Assembly: GCA_900767585.1 (NCBI GenBank)
Contig: CAAFZP010000117.1
Location: forward strand, 1-49,792
DNA from: Lachnospiraceae bacterium
GTDB lineage: Bacteria; Bacillota; Clostridia; Lachnospirales; Lachnospiraceae
Reading direction: 5' to 3'
DNA length: 49,792 nt
A program made the position numbers and the translations under genes. Shown one piece after another: positions 1 to 9,136 of this stretch (the first letter of the stretch is position 1; every line of letters starts with the position of its first letter). A model generated the notes under the pieces. That model worked only from the letters and a program-made list of their open reading frames with translations. It was not told the DNA's origin and ran no database searches.

Positions 1-1692
1 CGCCTCTGCTTCCGTACCATTCATCTCTCCATTTGCAGACCAAGGCAGCCAGCCATATGTCTGGCAATGCGTTGTATACTGGATACCCAGGTTCACGTTT
101 CCGCTGACAGAGATCTTGAAACCCTCGAGACGCTTTGCCTCTCCGTACGTACCGCTCATGTTTCCGTTTTTCACGGATGCCTGCCAGCCGATCTTCTGTA
201 CGTGTGTACAGTAAGCGACATCCACCGCTGGGGTTGGGTTTGGATCCGGGTCTGGATCCGGTTGTGGTGTCGGATTTGGAGTTGGATTCGGATCCGGATT
301 TGGAGTTGCACTGGAAATGGTTACATAAAAACGATGCGTAACTTTTCCATCATTTGAAGCAGCTACAATGTATGTCTTTCCTACTCCAACCGCCTTTGCA
401 TCACCGGTTTCCGGTGTGATTGTGACGATACTTTCGTCTGCACTGTAGTAATTAACACCTTTGTTTGTTGCATTTTCCGGAAGTACCGTTCCTGTCACTT
501 TAAAAGTGTCTCCGACTTTCAGTTTTGTTTCGTCTACATTGGCAGTCACTTTGATATCTTCCGCATAGATTGTCTCCTGCACATCCTCAACCAGATTAAA
601 CTTATATCCATTTGCAACTGCATATTTATGTGCAGCGCTATTTTCCACACAGTTGATTGTCAAATAATCGCTTACTTTTGTTTCAGATTTTTTTAACTCA
701 CTATTCCATCTTGTCATGCAGCATAAATCATCCCCAATGTTTGTAACAGACTTAGGAATCGTCAGACTTCTTAAACTTCCACACTCTTTAAATGCTTCCG
801 CTTCAATCGTTGTCACACCGGAAGGGATTTCGAGCATAGTAAGTTCCAGACTATTTTCAAACGCATTATGCCCAATCGTCTTTACTGTTTTAGGAATCAC
901 AGTTCCATAGATTCCCACTACCAGCTTATTCGTTGCTGTCTCAATAACTGCATTACAATTATCACGGCTGTCGTATACAGGGTTTTCAGCCGATACCGTC
1001 AGTGTTGTGATTCCGCTGCTCATAAATGCGTTTCCACTAAGCTTCGTCACATTCTTTGGTACTTCAAATGACTTCAAAGCCTTACAACTCTGAAATGCCT
1101 TCTCACCAATCTCTGTCACTGAATCCGGAATTGTTAATGATGTTACATTCTCACAATATCCAAATGCGCCCTCTCCAATCTTTGTAACATTGGACGGAAT
1201 ATTGATTGATGTGACCTTTGCAAACTCAAACGCATATACCGGGATTTCTGTAATTCCCTTCGGAATATTAAATGATGTCAAACTACAATCAGCAAATGCT
1301 CGATTCCCAATCTTCGTTACCCCATCCGGAATCTTCACACTTTGGAGTCCGCTTTCATAAAATGCCATTTTCCCGATTTCTTTTACGGTATCCGGGATTT
1401 TGACACTCGTCATCTTTTTTTGATAAAACGAATATTGATCAATCGACGTAACCGGCTTTCCGTTAATCTCCGCAGGAATCTCCACGGCATCTTCATCCAG
1501 CAAATAATCATAAATCATATACCCGCCATTTTCCGTATCTTCCACATATTGGAATCTTCCATCCGAAGTTTCCATAACAGATACTTCCTCTTCCGCTTTC
1601 GCGGTCACCCCGAACACCGACATGCTGGAGATCACACACACAAGTGCAAGTAACACAGCCCATACCGATGCTCTTCTTTTTCTTTTTTGCAT
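1..1692 (-). CDS. Secreted BspA-type LRR / Big2 / ChW-repeat surface protein (3' end outside window)
   Basis: The reading frame is open from the ATG at 1690-1692 to the window edge, giving 564 residues with no stop, so the C-terminus is missing. The start has a strong site (GGGAGG, about 7 nt upstream). Residues 1-33 are a signal peptide (basic start, hydrophobic core, cleavage near TAKAEE). About 60-365 are BspA-type leucine-rich repeats with repeated I-P-x-x-V-T-x-I-G-x-x-A-F units. About 375-457 form an Ig-like Big2 domain (KLKVGDTF, ENATNKGV). About 458-486 is a linker of N-P-D-P/T-P repeats. From 487 on are ChW repeats (GWQASVKNGNMSGT, AKRLEG), the same repeat as in the protein at 39823-42216. 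It is probably exported and binds carbohydrate or host protein through LRRs; this is inference from domain content. No sortase signal can be judged because the end is absent. Confidence 0.9.
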   Translation of the reverse strand, partial: MQKRKRRASVWAVLLALVCVISSMSVFGVTAKAEEEVSVMETSDGRFQYVEDTENGGYMIYDYLLDEDAVEIPAEINGKPVTSIDQYSFYQKKMTSVKIPDTVKEIGKMAFYESGLQSVKIPDGVTKIGNRAFADCSLTSFNIPKGITEIPVYAFEFAKVTSINIPSNVTKIGEGAFGYCENVTSLTIPDSVTEIGEKAFQSCKALKSFEVPKNVTKLSGNAFMSSGITTLTVSAENPVYDSRDNCNAVIETATNKLVVGIYGTVIPKTVKTIGHNAFENSLELTMLEIPSGVTTIEAEAFKECGSLRSLTIPKSVTNIGDDLCCMTRWNSELKKSETKVSDYLTINCVENSAAHKYAVANGYKFNLVEDVQETIYAEDIKVTANVDETKLKVGDTFKVTGTVLPENATNKGVNYYSADESIVTITPETGDAKAVGVGKTYIVAASNDGKVTHRFYVTISSATPNPDPNPTPNPTPQPDPDPDPNPTPAVDVAYCTHVQKIGWQASVKNGNMSGTYGEAKRLEGFKISVSGNVNLGIQYTTHCQTYGWLPWSANGEMNGTEAEA

Positions 1693-2162
1693 CTTTTTTC
1701 CTCCCTTTCGTATCATGCAATGCCCCTGATTGGTGGCACATCGTTCACTTCAAAAAACGGCACGCAAAAAACACCACGCACACAGCGATTACTCCTGCAT
1801 CCCTGTTCTGCCTGATTGCACACTATGTCTTTATGAAGTTTTTTTGTTTGCTGATATTTTGAAATGAACCTAAAAAAAGAAGTATTCCGAACTTTCGGTA
1901 CCCGCCATGCTTCTACTTTATGCAGCAGAAATGCTTCCTGGCTGTACCCCCCCCCACGAACATTTGTTCACGTTTGAAGAACAGAAAGCAGAGGAATATG
2001 CATCTGAATATCCGTCTCGTTTGAAATTAAAAGACAAAAACTTCATCTGCATCCCCTGCCCCCTGTCACAAAATTCAAAATACTATGGAAAAGTATATCA
2101 CTTATTGTGATTTTTTACAATAGATGCGTAAAATTTCTCATTTAAATTCTCATTTATTCCAA
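1693..2162. other. Intergenic region, no gene seen
   Basis: About 470 bp lie between the start of the LRR protein gene and the end of the FHA gene. Short open frames here have no ribosome site and no recognisable protein. The stretch should hold the promoter of the LRR gene, but I see no convincing -35/-10 pair. It contains a run of nine C residues (about 1937-1945) and a small palindrome CCGAACTTTCGG (1888-1899). Confidence 0.5.
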
Positions 2163-3074
2163 TTATCGTACCCAGTATTTAAACTCTTCATCTGCCATGC
2201 GGATGTAATCATCATTTTTCAGCATGACATCAAATCCCGGCTGGATCATCTTGCCATTTACATACGTATGGTTTGTCGAATTCTCATCCCGGATATAGCA
2301 TTCCCCGTTGCTGATACGGAAGCTGCAATGTTTCCGGCTTACTTTCCGGTTATCCTGGATCTGGTAATCACACTCCGTTGATTTTCCGACGAGAAATTCT
2401 GCCTTCTCGATTGGAATCAATGCATTGGTCCGGGAACGAACCAGATATGGCGTGATATTCTTGTATGTCATCTGCTGCAACACTGTCGTCTCACCCTCCC
2501 CGAGATCGACGTCATCCTTCAGGATATCCTCCTTCTGGAGTTCGATCAAAAACGTGAAAAATTCCCGGAGAGAAAACATCATCCGACTGTCTAAATAATG
2601 CAGGATCTGATCAACGCAATTCACACATTGCATATCCGCAAACCGAATCTTGCTGATAAATTTCTGTACAAATTCACAGACGTTGCAATCTGCAAAGTCT
2701 TTCTCAATCGGCATATATAGAAGCTGCACATGCAGATTTGACAATTCAATATACATATACTTTGTATTGAGCAGCACTTTTTTGATCGGCATATTGCGGT
2801 CTTCAAAATACAAAAGCTGGTTCATGATATTGGACAAGATCGCCAGGAACTCACCTTTGTAGAGCTGTTTTTTCAAAAACTGCGACAGAGGAAGTGTCGC
2901 CGGTATCTTGTATGCCAGGACACGTGTGCCATCCACAACGCTCTGCTGGCACGTTGACTGGTTGCCCAGAAAAAGCGCATTAAACCCTTCCATCTCTGTC
3001 TGATTGACAATCACTGTATCCTCAATTCTGAAATTCAAATTAAATTCATCGTAACTTTCCTGTACCTGGTCCAT
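2163..3074 (-). CDS. FHA domain protein with an N-terminal DUF6382-like region
   Basis: This is a 303-residue cytosolic protein without signal peptide or membrane segment. The C-terminal ~85 residues are a forkhead-associated fold: VGKSTECDYQI, then KVSRKHCSF (the phospho-threonine-binding R and S/H positions) and NHTYVNGKMI near the end. The first ~200 residues resemble the DUF6382 region that precedes FHA in Clostridia (family assignment from memory, moderate certainty). I chose the ATG at 3072-3074 because GGGGGG lies 7 nt upstream; an in-frame ATG at 3090-3092 has no ribosome site. It follows the hydrogenase gene by about 20 bp and is probably cotranscribed. FHA proteins usually read Ser/Thr-kinase signals; no kinase is visible here. 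Confidence 0.8.
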   Translation of the reverse strand: MDQVQESYDEFNLNFRIEDTVIVNQTEMEGFNALFLGNQSTCQQSVVDGTRVLAYKIPATLPLSQFLKKQLYKGEFLAILSNIMNQLLYFEDRNMPIKKVLLNTKYMYIELSNLHVQLLYMPIEKDFADCNVCEFVQKFISKIRFADMQCVNCVDQILHYLDSRMMFSLREFFTFLIELQKEDILKDDVDLGEGETTVLQQMTYKNITPYLVRSRTNALIPIEKAEFLVGKSTECDYQIQDNRKVSRKHCSFRISNGECYIRDENSTNHTYVNGKMIQPGFDVMLKNDDYIRMADEEFKYWVR

Positions 3075-3095
3075 CCGCTGACCCCCCTGCATTTT

Positions 3096-4529
3096 TTATT
3101 CTTTTAACGTAAATTCTGCAATCGCATTTCCAATCGTCTGATCCGCAGCTTCTTTACCATATTTTTCAACATCCATGCGGCTCTTTGCCATATGTGTCAG
3201 ATTTCCGTTTCCATTGACACAGCCTCCCTGGCACGCCATACCTTCCATGAAATTACCATCGAGCATATTTCTTCGCAACTTCAACAGTGCAATCTTACAA
3301 TCTTCGATTCCATCACAGACAACCGGTTTTAGCTCAAAGTCCTCTGCGCCCTGTTCGCTCATTCCCTGTTTCACTGCACTGCTCAAGCCACCCGTATGTG
3401 CAAAGATTCGTCCAAAGTAAGAAGCGCCGTCCATATCTGCTTCCTCAAGTGTCGTAATGTCGATATCGCGGCTGTCAAGCAACGCCTGCAGCTCTTCAAA
3501 CGTAATTGCACTATCGATATACGGTGCCACTGTCTCTTTTCGGATTTCCATCTTCTTTGCCGTACATGGGCCGACGAAAACAACCTTGGCTGTTGGATCA
3601 AGTTCTTTTATGCGTTTTCCGATCATTGCCATCGGAGAAAGTGTCGTCGATACATATGGCAGCATATCCGGGAAGTTTTTTTCTACATATGCAACAAATG
3701 CCGGGCAGCAGGAGCTTGTCAGCATCCCCTTCTCCCGCAGTTCTTCCGCTTCCTGCCAGGTTGTCATATCTGCGCCAAGTGCTACTTCCACGACTTCATC
3801 GAACCCGAGTGCTTTGATTCCGCTTACAACCTGTCCACGTTTGGCATAGATAAACTGTCCGGCGACTGCAGGTGCCACAGCCGCATATACTTTGTAATTC
3901 TTCCCATGGTCGCTGTCTTTGAGCAGATTGATCACTTGCAATATATACGATTTCTCATTGATGGCACCAAATGGGCATTGATATACACACGCGCCACAGG
4001 CGATACATTTGTCGTTATCAATCTTTGCCGCCTGGTCTTCGTTCATCGTGATCGCGCCGACCTTACAAGCCTGCTGGCACGGGCGCTTGAAATCCGAAAT
4101 AGCACTGTAAGGACAGGCCTTCGCGCAAGCACCACACTCTTTACACTTGGATTTATCGATATGTGCTTTTTGATGTTCGTCAATCGTGATAGCACCGAAT
4201 TTGCAGGCATCTGCACAGCGGTGTGCCAGACATCCGCGGCAATGTTGTCCGACTTCGTAACCGCCAACCGGGCACTCATCACAGGCAATCTCCATAACCT
4301 CGATGACATTCTCATTCGCCGGATTTCCACCCATCGCCATCTTGACCTGCTCTCCAACGATTGCACGTTCTTTGAATACGCAGCATCGCATCGTCGGTTT
4401 CTTGCCCGGGATAATCTTCATCGGAATATCCAGGATGCCCTCAAGCAAAGTTCCATCCCATGCCATGCGTGCAACCTCACGCAGCACTTCATATCGAAAA
4501 TATTGGGTTCTGGTGTCAAATTTTCTCAT
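3096..4529 (-). CDS. [FeFe]-hydrogenase, group B-like, with N-terminal ferredoxin clusters
   Basis: The protein has 477 residues. Cysteine-rich N-terminal motifs include C83xxC86, C97xxC100, a first 4Fe-4S set C129/C132/C135/C139P and a second C175/C178/C181/C185P. The H-cluster domain follows with its three signatures: L1 TSSCCPAF (271-278), L2 GPCTAKK (320-326) and L3 MACQGGCVNG (431-440). L1 and L3 differ from the classical TSCCPxW and GGGxP forms and L2 lacks the usual Met, which fits the group B family rather than the bifurcating group A enzymes. It probably handles H2 with ferredoxin as electron partner in fermentation; direction is not visible. No NADH-binding subunits are adjacent. 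A promoter is at 4595-4623. A GAGGAG ribosome site lies unusually far upstream with a small hairpin between it and the ATG (4527-4529). Confidence 0.88.
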   Translation of the reverse strand: MRKFDTRTQYFRYEVLREVARMAWDGTLLEGILDIPMKIIPGKKPTMRCCVFKERAIVGEQVKMAMGGNPANENVIEVMEIACDECPVGGYEVGQHCRGCLAHRCADACKFGAITIDEHQKAHIDKSKCKECGACAKACPYSAISDFKRPCQQACKVGAITMNEDQAAKIDNDKCIACGACVYQCPFGAINEKSYILQVINLLKDSDHGKNYKVYAAVAPAVAGQFIYAKRGQVVSGIKALGFDEVVEVALGADMTTWQEAEELREKGMLTSSCCPAFVAYVEKNFPDMLPYVSTTLSPMAMIGKRIKELDPTAKVVFVGPCTAKKMEIRKETVAPYIDSAITFEELQALLDSRDIDITTLEEADMDGASYFGRIFAHTGGLSSAVKQGMSEQGAEDFELKPVVCDGIEDCKIALLKLRRNMLDGNFMEGMACQGGCVNGNGNLTHMAKSRMDVEKYGKEAADQTIGNAIAEFTLKE

Positions 4530-4539
4530 TTTCTTTTCC

Positions 4540-4562
4540 GAGCAATACTGCTCTTTCTCCTC
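4540..4562 (-). promoter_or_regulatory. Distant ribosome site and hairpin before the hydrogenase start
   Basis: On the minus strand GAGGAG (4557-4562) is followed by a hairpin GAGCA-loop-TGCTC (4540-4553), then GGAAAAGAAA and the ATG. The strong ribosome site is about 27 nt from the ATG; if the hairpin forms, the effective distance falls to about 13. The proximal purine run could instead serve as a weak ribosome site. Confidence 0.35.
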
Positions 4563-4594
4563 ATTCTATGTCCTATCCTGAAGCATATATAAAT

Positions 4595-4623
4595 ATCTTA
4601 ATATCTCCGATTCTATATGTCAA
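4595..4623 (-). promoter_or_regulatory. Promoter of the hydrogenase-FHA unit
   Basis: On the minus strand there is TTGACA (4618-4623), a 17-bp spacer and TAAGAT (4595-4600). It lies about 65 bp upstream of the hydrogenase ATG, in the gap after pncB. Confidence 0.6.
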
Positions 4624-4657
4624 CGGTCACAACACATTTTGAACAAATTTTACATGC

Positions 4658-6112
4658 CTACTCATTTTCTCCCTGTGCCTGGGAGAGCATATCTTCTTTG
4701 ATCTGATACAGTTTTTTCGACAGATCCACATAATGGATATGTGGGTTTGTGAAACGTTGCTCTTCCTCCCAGATCTGATGGTCAAGCTGCGCTGTGACAT
4801 ATGCCTTGATTGCATCAAGCTCCGGTTTTTCATATACCAGTTTTCCATCCCGGAAAATCGGAACCTGCAGTTCCTTCACATCGACATTTTCAAATTTCAT
4901 TTTCTTCCACGGTTTTACCGGATCTACATAGGCAAATGGCTTGTCGCCATCTACAACTTCGTCGTACATTGTGATCAGATCGGCAAGTGCATACCCTGTC
5001 TCCCGGCTGTAGATACGCCAGAGCTTTTTTCTGCCCGGATTCGTGATTTTCTCTACATTCTCCGAGATTTTAATCTTCGGCACAAATTCACCGGCATCGT
5101 TTTGTACCGCAGCAAGCTTATATACCCCTCCAAACACCGGATCGGATTTGGAAGTGATCATGCGCTCGCCGACACCATAGGAGTCAATACTTGCATTCTG
5201 CTTTTTGAGTGACTGCATCAAAAACTCATCGACACTGTTCGACACAACAATCTTGCAATCCTGCATATCATGCGCATCAAGTGCCTTCCGGATCTTCTTG
5301 GAGAAATATGCCAGGTCCCCGCTGTCAATGCGCACACCTTTCAAGCGCTTTCCCATCGGTTCTAACACGTCCTTTGCCACGCGGATGGCATTTACAAGTC
5401 CGCTGTCTAAAATATCATACGTGTCAATCAGCAATGTGCAGTTATCCGGATAAACTTCCGCATATGCTTTAAATGCTTCGTATTCATCATCAAAGAACTG
5501 AATCCAGCTATGTGCCATCGTACCGATTGCCGGCACACCAAATTTCTCATCCGCAAGCACCGTCGCAGTTGCAGCGGCACCTCCAATATAGGCTGCCCGC
5601 GCACCTAATACAGCGGCATCTCCGCCATGTGCTCTTCTTGCGCCAAATTCCATGACAACCGCTCCACTCTCGGCGGCCGTCCGGCAGATCCGGGATGCCT
5701 TCGTCGCGATCAGAGACTGGAAGTTTATCGTGAGAAGCAGCATCGTCTCAATCAGCTGCGCCTCAATCACCGGTGCAGTCACCGTGACGAGCGGCGTGTT
5801 TGGATAACAGATGGTACCTTCCGGCAGTGCATCGATATTTCCTGTGAATTTAAAATCCGCAAGATATCCCAGGAATCCCTCCGAAAACTCTCCTTTGCTT
5901 CTCAAAAAATCAATATCTTCTTTTGTAAAATGCATATTCTCTATATATTCAATCAGCTGCTCCAATCCGGCCGATACGACAAAACCGCCGTTGTCCGGAT
6001 TGTTCCGGTAAAACATATCAAATACAACAATTTTATCTTTGAATCCTTTTTCAAAATATCCGTTGGACATCGTAAGCTCGTAGTAGTCCATCAACATTGT
6101 CAGATTTCTCAT
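4658..6112 (-). CDS. pncB: Nicotinate phosphoribosyltransferase
   Basis: The 484-residue protein starts LTMLMDYYELTMSNGY, the usual N-terminus of the Gram-positive NAPRTase family, and has FGARRAHGGDAA (around residue 155), GTMAHSWIQFF and the GVRIDSGDL phosphate-binding stretch. It joins nicotinate to PRPP (with ATP hydrolysis) to make nicotinate mononucleotide, the entry step of the Preiss-Handler NAD salvage route, in the cytosol. Length is normal for the family. The ribosome site is GGAGAGG. A TATAAT lies about 40 bp upstream (near 6147), but its -35 is weak. It is separated from purA by a terminator, so it is probably its own unit. Confidence 0.95.
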   Translation of the reverse strand: MRNLTMLMDYYELTMSNGYFEKGFKDKIVVFDMFYRNNPDNGGFVVSAGLEQLIEYIENMHFTKEDIDFLRSKGEFSEGFLGYLADFKFTGNIDALPEGTICYPNTPLVTVTAPVIEAQLIETMLLLTINFQSLIATKASRICRTAAESGAVVMEFGARRAHGGDAAVLGARAAYIGGAAATATVLADEKFGVPAIGTMAHSWIQFFDDEYEAFKAYAEVYPDNCTLLIDTYDILDSGLVNAIRVAKDVLEPMGKRLKGVRIDSGDLAYFSKKIRKALDAHDMQDCKIVVSNSVDEFLMQSLKKQNASIDSYGVGERMITSKSDPVFGGVYKLAAVQNDAGEFVPKIKISENVEKITNPGRKKLWRIYSRETGYALADLITMYDEVVDGDKPFAYVDPVKPWKKMKFENVDVKELQVPIFRDGKLVYEKPELDAIKAYVTAQLDHQIWEEEQRFTNPHIHYVDLSKKLYQIKEDMLSQAQGENE

Positions 6113-6170
6113 ATATTTAACCTCTCCATCTTCACAAAATCTTACAGATCCATATTATATCTATAATTAG

Positions 6171-6204
6171 AAAAACTGTTGCACCAGACTTCTGATGCAA
6201 CAGT
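6171..6204 (-). terminator. Rho-independent terminator after purA
   Basis: The minus strand carries a perfect 9-bp stem (ACTGTTGCA, 6196-6204, with TGCAACAGT, 6175-6183) followed directly by TTTTTC. It sits 15 bp after the purA stop. Confidence 0.9.
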
Positions 6205-6218
6205 ATCTTAATTGAGAT

Positions 6219-7508
6219 TTAGTTATTAAATCCACGATAGATGATGTCGGAACGCTTTGGTCCGTTGGAAACCATCGTAATCGGGAATCCAATCTGTTCC
6301 TCGATAAACTCGATATACTTGCGGCAGTTCTCCGGGAGATCCTCATACTTCTTGATTCCGCGGATATCCTGTTTCCATCCCGGAAGCACCTTATATACCG
6401 GCTTTGCTTTCTTTAACTTTGCAGTTGTCGGGAAGTCCGTTGTCACCTCTCCGTCGATGTCGTAGCCGACGCAGACCGGAATCTCATCGAGATACCCAAG
6501 TACATCCAATACTGTAAATGCAACATCCGTGGTACCCTGGATACGGCAGCCATACTTCGATGCCACGCAGTCAAACCATCCCATACGTCTCGGACGTCCG
6601 GTTGTTGCACCGAACTCGCCTCCGTCACCGCCACGGCGGCGAAGCTCATCGGCCTCTTCTCCGAATATCTCACTGACAAACTCACCTGCTCCAACAGCGG
6701 ATGAATATGCCTTACATACTGTTACGATCTGCTTGATCTCATATGGCGGAATACCTGCACCGATCGCACCATAAGCAGCCAGTGTGGAAGATGATGTAAC
6801 CATCGGATAGATTCCGTGATCCGGATCCTTCATGGAACCGAGCTGTCCCTCTAAGAGGATATGCTTGCCTTCCTTGATTGCATTATATAAATAAGCAGAT
6901 ACATCACAGACAAACGGAGCAACCATCTCCTTGTACTCCATCAATGTGTTATATACTTCATCCACAGTCAGAAGCGGCTTCTTGTACAGATACTCGAGCA
7001 ATACGTTCTTCGATGCAATCACACGCTCGATCTTGTCGCGCAAGGCTGCCTCATCGTCAAAAAGCTCACTTACCTGGAAACCAATCTTCGCATACTTATC
7101 TGAATAAAACGGAGCGATACCGGACTTTGTAGATCCGAATGATTTTCCTGCCAGTCTCTCTTCTTCATATGCATCAAACAACACATGATATGGCATAACC
7201 ATCTGTGCACGGTCTGACACGAGAATCTTCGGCATCGGAACACCTTTGTCTGTAATGGACTTTACTTCGTTGAACAATACCGGAATATTCAATGCAACAC
7301 CATTTCCGATAATGCTGGTTGTATGGTCATAAAATACGCCGGAAGGAAGTGTATGCAATGCAAACTTTCCATAATTATTTACGATTGTATGACCAGCATT
7401 TGCTCCACCTTGAAAACGTACGATGATGTCTGCTTTTTCAGCGAGCATATCTGTAATTTTACCTTTTCCCTCGTCACCCCAGTTAGCGCCTACTACTGCT
7501 TGTACCAT
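6219..7508 (-). CDS. purA: Adenylosuccinate synthase
   Basis: The 429-residue protein shows the family P-loop GANWGDEGKGKITD (residues 7-20), the catalytic GGANAGHTIV with the general-acid His, and GATTGRPRRMGWFD. It condenses IMP with aspartate using GTP to form adenylosuccinate, the first step from IMP to AMP. Length is normal. The ATG is at 7506-7508 with GGAGG about 14 nt upstream. It has its own promoter (7578-7606) and terminator (6171-6204), so it is a single-gene unit next to purB, which does the next step. Confidence 0.97.
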   Translation of the reverse strand: MVQAVVGANWGDEGKGKITDMLAEKADIIVRFQGGANAGHTIVNNYGKFALHTLPSGVFYDHTTSIIGNGVALNIPVLFNEVKSITDKGVPMPKILVSDRAQMVMPYHVLFDAYEEERLAGKSFGSTKSGIAPFYSDKYAKIGFQVSELFDDEAALRDKIERVIASKNVLLEYLYKKPLLTVDEVYNTLMEYKEMVAPFVCDVSAYLYNAIKEGKHILLEGQLGSMKDPDHGIYPMVTSSSTLAAYGAIGAGIPPYEIKQIVTVCKAYSSAVGAGEFVSEIFGEEADELRRRGGDGGEFGATTGRPRRMGWFDCVASKYGCRIQGTTDVAFTVLDVLGYLDEIPVCVGYDIDGEVTTDFPTTAKLKKAKPVYKVLPGWKQDIRGIKKYEDLPENCRKYIEFIEEQIGFPITMVSNGPKRSDIIYRGFNN

Positions 7509-7577
7509 AGTTTAACCTGTTACCTCCGTTTTTATAACTTCACAGTTAAAATCCGCCGGCAAACGCCGACCTTTTCT

Positions 7578-7606
7578 ATTTTACTTTATTTTCACAATAA
7601 AATCAA
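7578..7606 (-). promoter_or_regulatory. purA promoter
   Basis: On the minus strand there is TTGATT (7601-7606), a 17-bp spacer and TAAAAT (7578-7583). The leader of about 65 nt contains a short GC-rich hairpin (around 7550-7570). Confidence 0.65.
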
Positions 7607-7628
7607 TACGCATCGACGATTACGCATC

Positions 7629-9083
7629 TTATACGTTAATCTCTGCCTTTACACCGAGGATATCTTTGTTTGCATCGAGAATTGGCTGAATCTGCTCAGC
7701 GAGGAATTCCTCTGTCTGCTGTGGCGCACGTCCAACAAAATTCTTCGGATCAAGCAGCGCTTCGATTTCTTCTCTTGTCATGCCGAATGCAGAATCACAT
7801 GCAATCAGCTCTACTAAGTTATTCTCATTTCCGTACTTCTTGACCTGCTCGCCGGCGATCATCGAATACTCACGAATCTTCTCGTGCAGCTCCTGACGGT
7901 TACCGCCGCGCTTTACAGCATCCATCATGATATTTTCCGTTGCCATGAAAGGAATCTCCTTCATGAAGTGCTGGTAGATTACCTTGTCATATACGACAAG
8001 CCCATCTACGACATTCAAATAAAGATCCAGGATACCATCGATCGCAAGGAATGCTTCCGGTACAGAGATCCGCTTATTTGCCGAATCATCAAGTGTACGC
8101 TCAAACCACTGTGTACTTGCCACGATTGCCGGATTTAAGGCATCTGCCATCACATAATCAGACAGAGATGCGATACGTTCACTCCGCATAGGGTTTCTCT
8201 TATATGCCATCGCAGAGGAACCGATCTGGTTCTTCTCGAACGGTTCTTCCACTTCCTTTAAGTGCTGCAGAAGGCGGATATCATTTGAAAACTTATGGGC
8301 TGACATTGCAATACCGGAAAGTACATTTAAGATTCTGGCATCCACTTTTCTTGAATACGTCTGGCCGGAAACCGGATAACAGGCATCAAATCCCATCTTC
8401 TCAGCGATCTTTCCGTCGATCTTCTTGACTGTCTCATGGTCACCTTCAAACAGCTCTAAGAAACTTGCCTGTGTACCGGTTGTTCCTTTACAACCAAGTA
8501 ATTTCTGCTGTCCGATCATGTATTCCAGATCTGACAGATCCAACAACAACTCCTGCATCCAGAGTGTTGCACGCTTACCAACGGTCGTTGGCTGTGCCGG
8601 CTGGAAATGTGTAAATGCCAGAGTCGGAAGATCCTTGTATGTATCTGCAAACTTTGCAAGCTCATTGATTACATTGATCAGCTTCGTACGAACAAGCTTC
8701 ATTGCCTCTGTCATAATGATAACATCTGTGTTGTCGCCGACATAACAGCTTGTCGCACCCAGATGAATGATTCCTGCTGCCTTCGGGCACTGTTTGCCAT
8801 AAGCATACACATGACTCATAACGTCATGACGCACGAGCTTCTCGCGCTCTCTTGCCACATCGTAGTTGATATCCTCTACATGACTTTTCAGTTCTTCGAT
8901 CTGCTCATCTGTAATACGTGGATTGCCATCTGCATCCTTTAATCCAAGTTCCTTCTCCGTCTCTGCAAGTGCGATCCATAATTTTCTCCATGTCTTGAAC
9001 TTCATGTCCGGAGAGAAGATATACTGCATCTCCTTGCTTGCGTAACGCTCTGAAAGTGGGCTTACATACTTGTCTGTGCTCAT
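7629..9083 (-). CDS. purB: Adenylosuccinate lyase
   Basis: The 484-residue protein belongs to the fumarase/aspartase superfamily. The signature loop SSAMAYKRNPMRSE (about residues 270-285, catalytic Ser) is intact, as are TSCYVGDNTD and AFTHFQPAQPTTVGKR. It cleaves SAICAR to AICAR and adenylosuccinate to AMP, both releasing fumarate. The ribosome site GGAGG is 8 nt before the ATG. The gap to purF is only 53 bp and has a TATAAT without a clear -35, so it may be read with purF or from its own weak promoter. Confidence 0.97.
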   Translation of the reverse strand: MSTDKYVSPLSERYASKEMQYIFSPDMKFKTWRKLWIALAETEKELGLKDADGNPRITDEQIEELKSHVEDINYDVAREREKLVRHDVMSHVYAYGKQCPKAAGIIHLGATSCYVGDNTDVIIMTEAMKLVRTKLINVINELAKFADTYKDLPTLAFTHFQPAQPTTVGKRATLWMQELLLDLSDLEYMIGQQKLLGCKGTTGTQASFLELFEGDHETVKKIDGKIAEKMGFDACYPVSGQTYSRKVDARILNVLSGIAMSAHKFSNDIRLLQHLKEVEEPFEKNQIGSSAMAYKRNPMRSERIASLSDYVMADALNPAIVASTQWFERTLDDSANKRISVPEAFLAIDGILDLYLNVVDGLVVYDKVIYQHFMKEIPFMATENIMMDAVKRGGNRQELHEKIREYSMIAGEQVKKYGNENNLVELIACDSAFGMTREEIEALLDPKNFVGRAPQQTEEFLAEQIQPILDANKDILGVKAEINV

Positions 9084-9136
9084 TTTTAACCTCCAAATTT
9101 ATATATTTTCCTCATACGTATTTTCTATTATACACC

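Noticed and set aside
1888..1899. CCGAACTTTCGG as a terminator
   Set aside because: The stem is too short with a 2-nt centre; the nearby T-run on the minus strand is likely chance.
1907..2110. Possible 67-codon plus-strand gene in the 1693-2162 gap
   Set aside because: It has no ribosome site, codes across a C homopolymer and resembles no protein.
3396..4592. Long plus-strand open frame (398 codons) opposite the hydrogenase gene
   Set aside because: The minus strand encodes an intact hydrogenase with all family motifs; the plus frame has no family likeness and no ribosome site.
7545..7572. GC-rich hairpin before purA read as a terminator of purB
   Set aside because: It lies downstream of the purA promoter, has only about 4-5 bp and lacks a clean T-run, so it is part of the purA leader at most.
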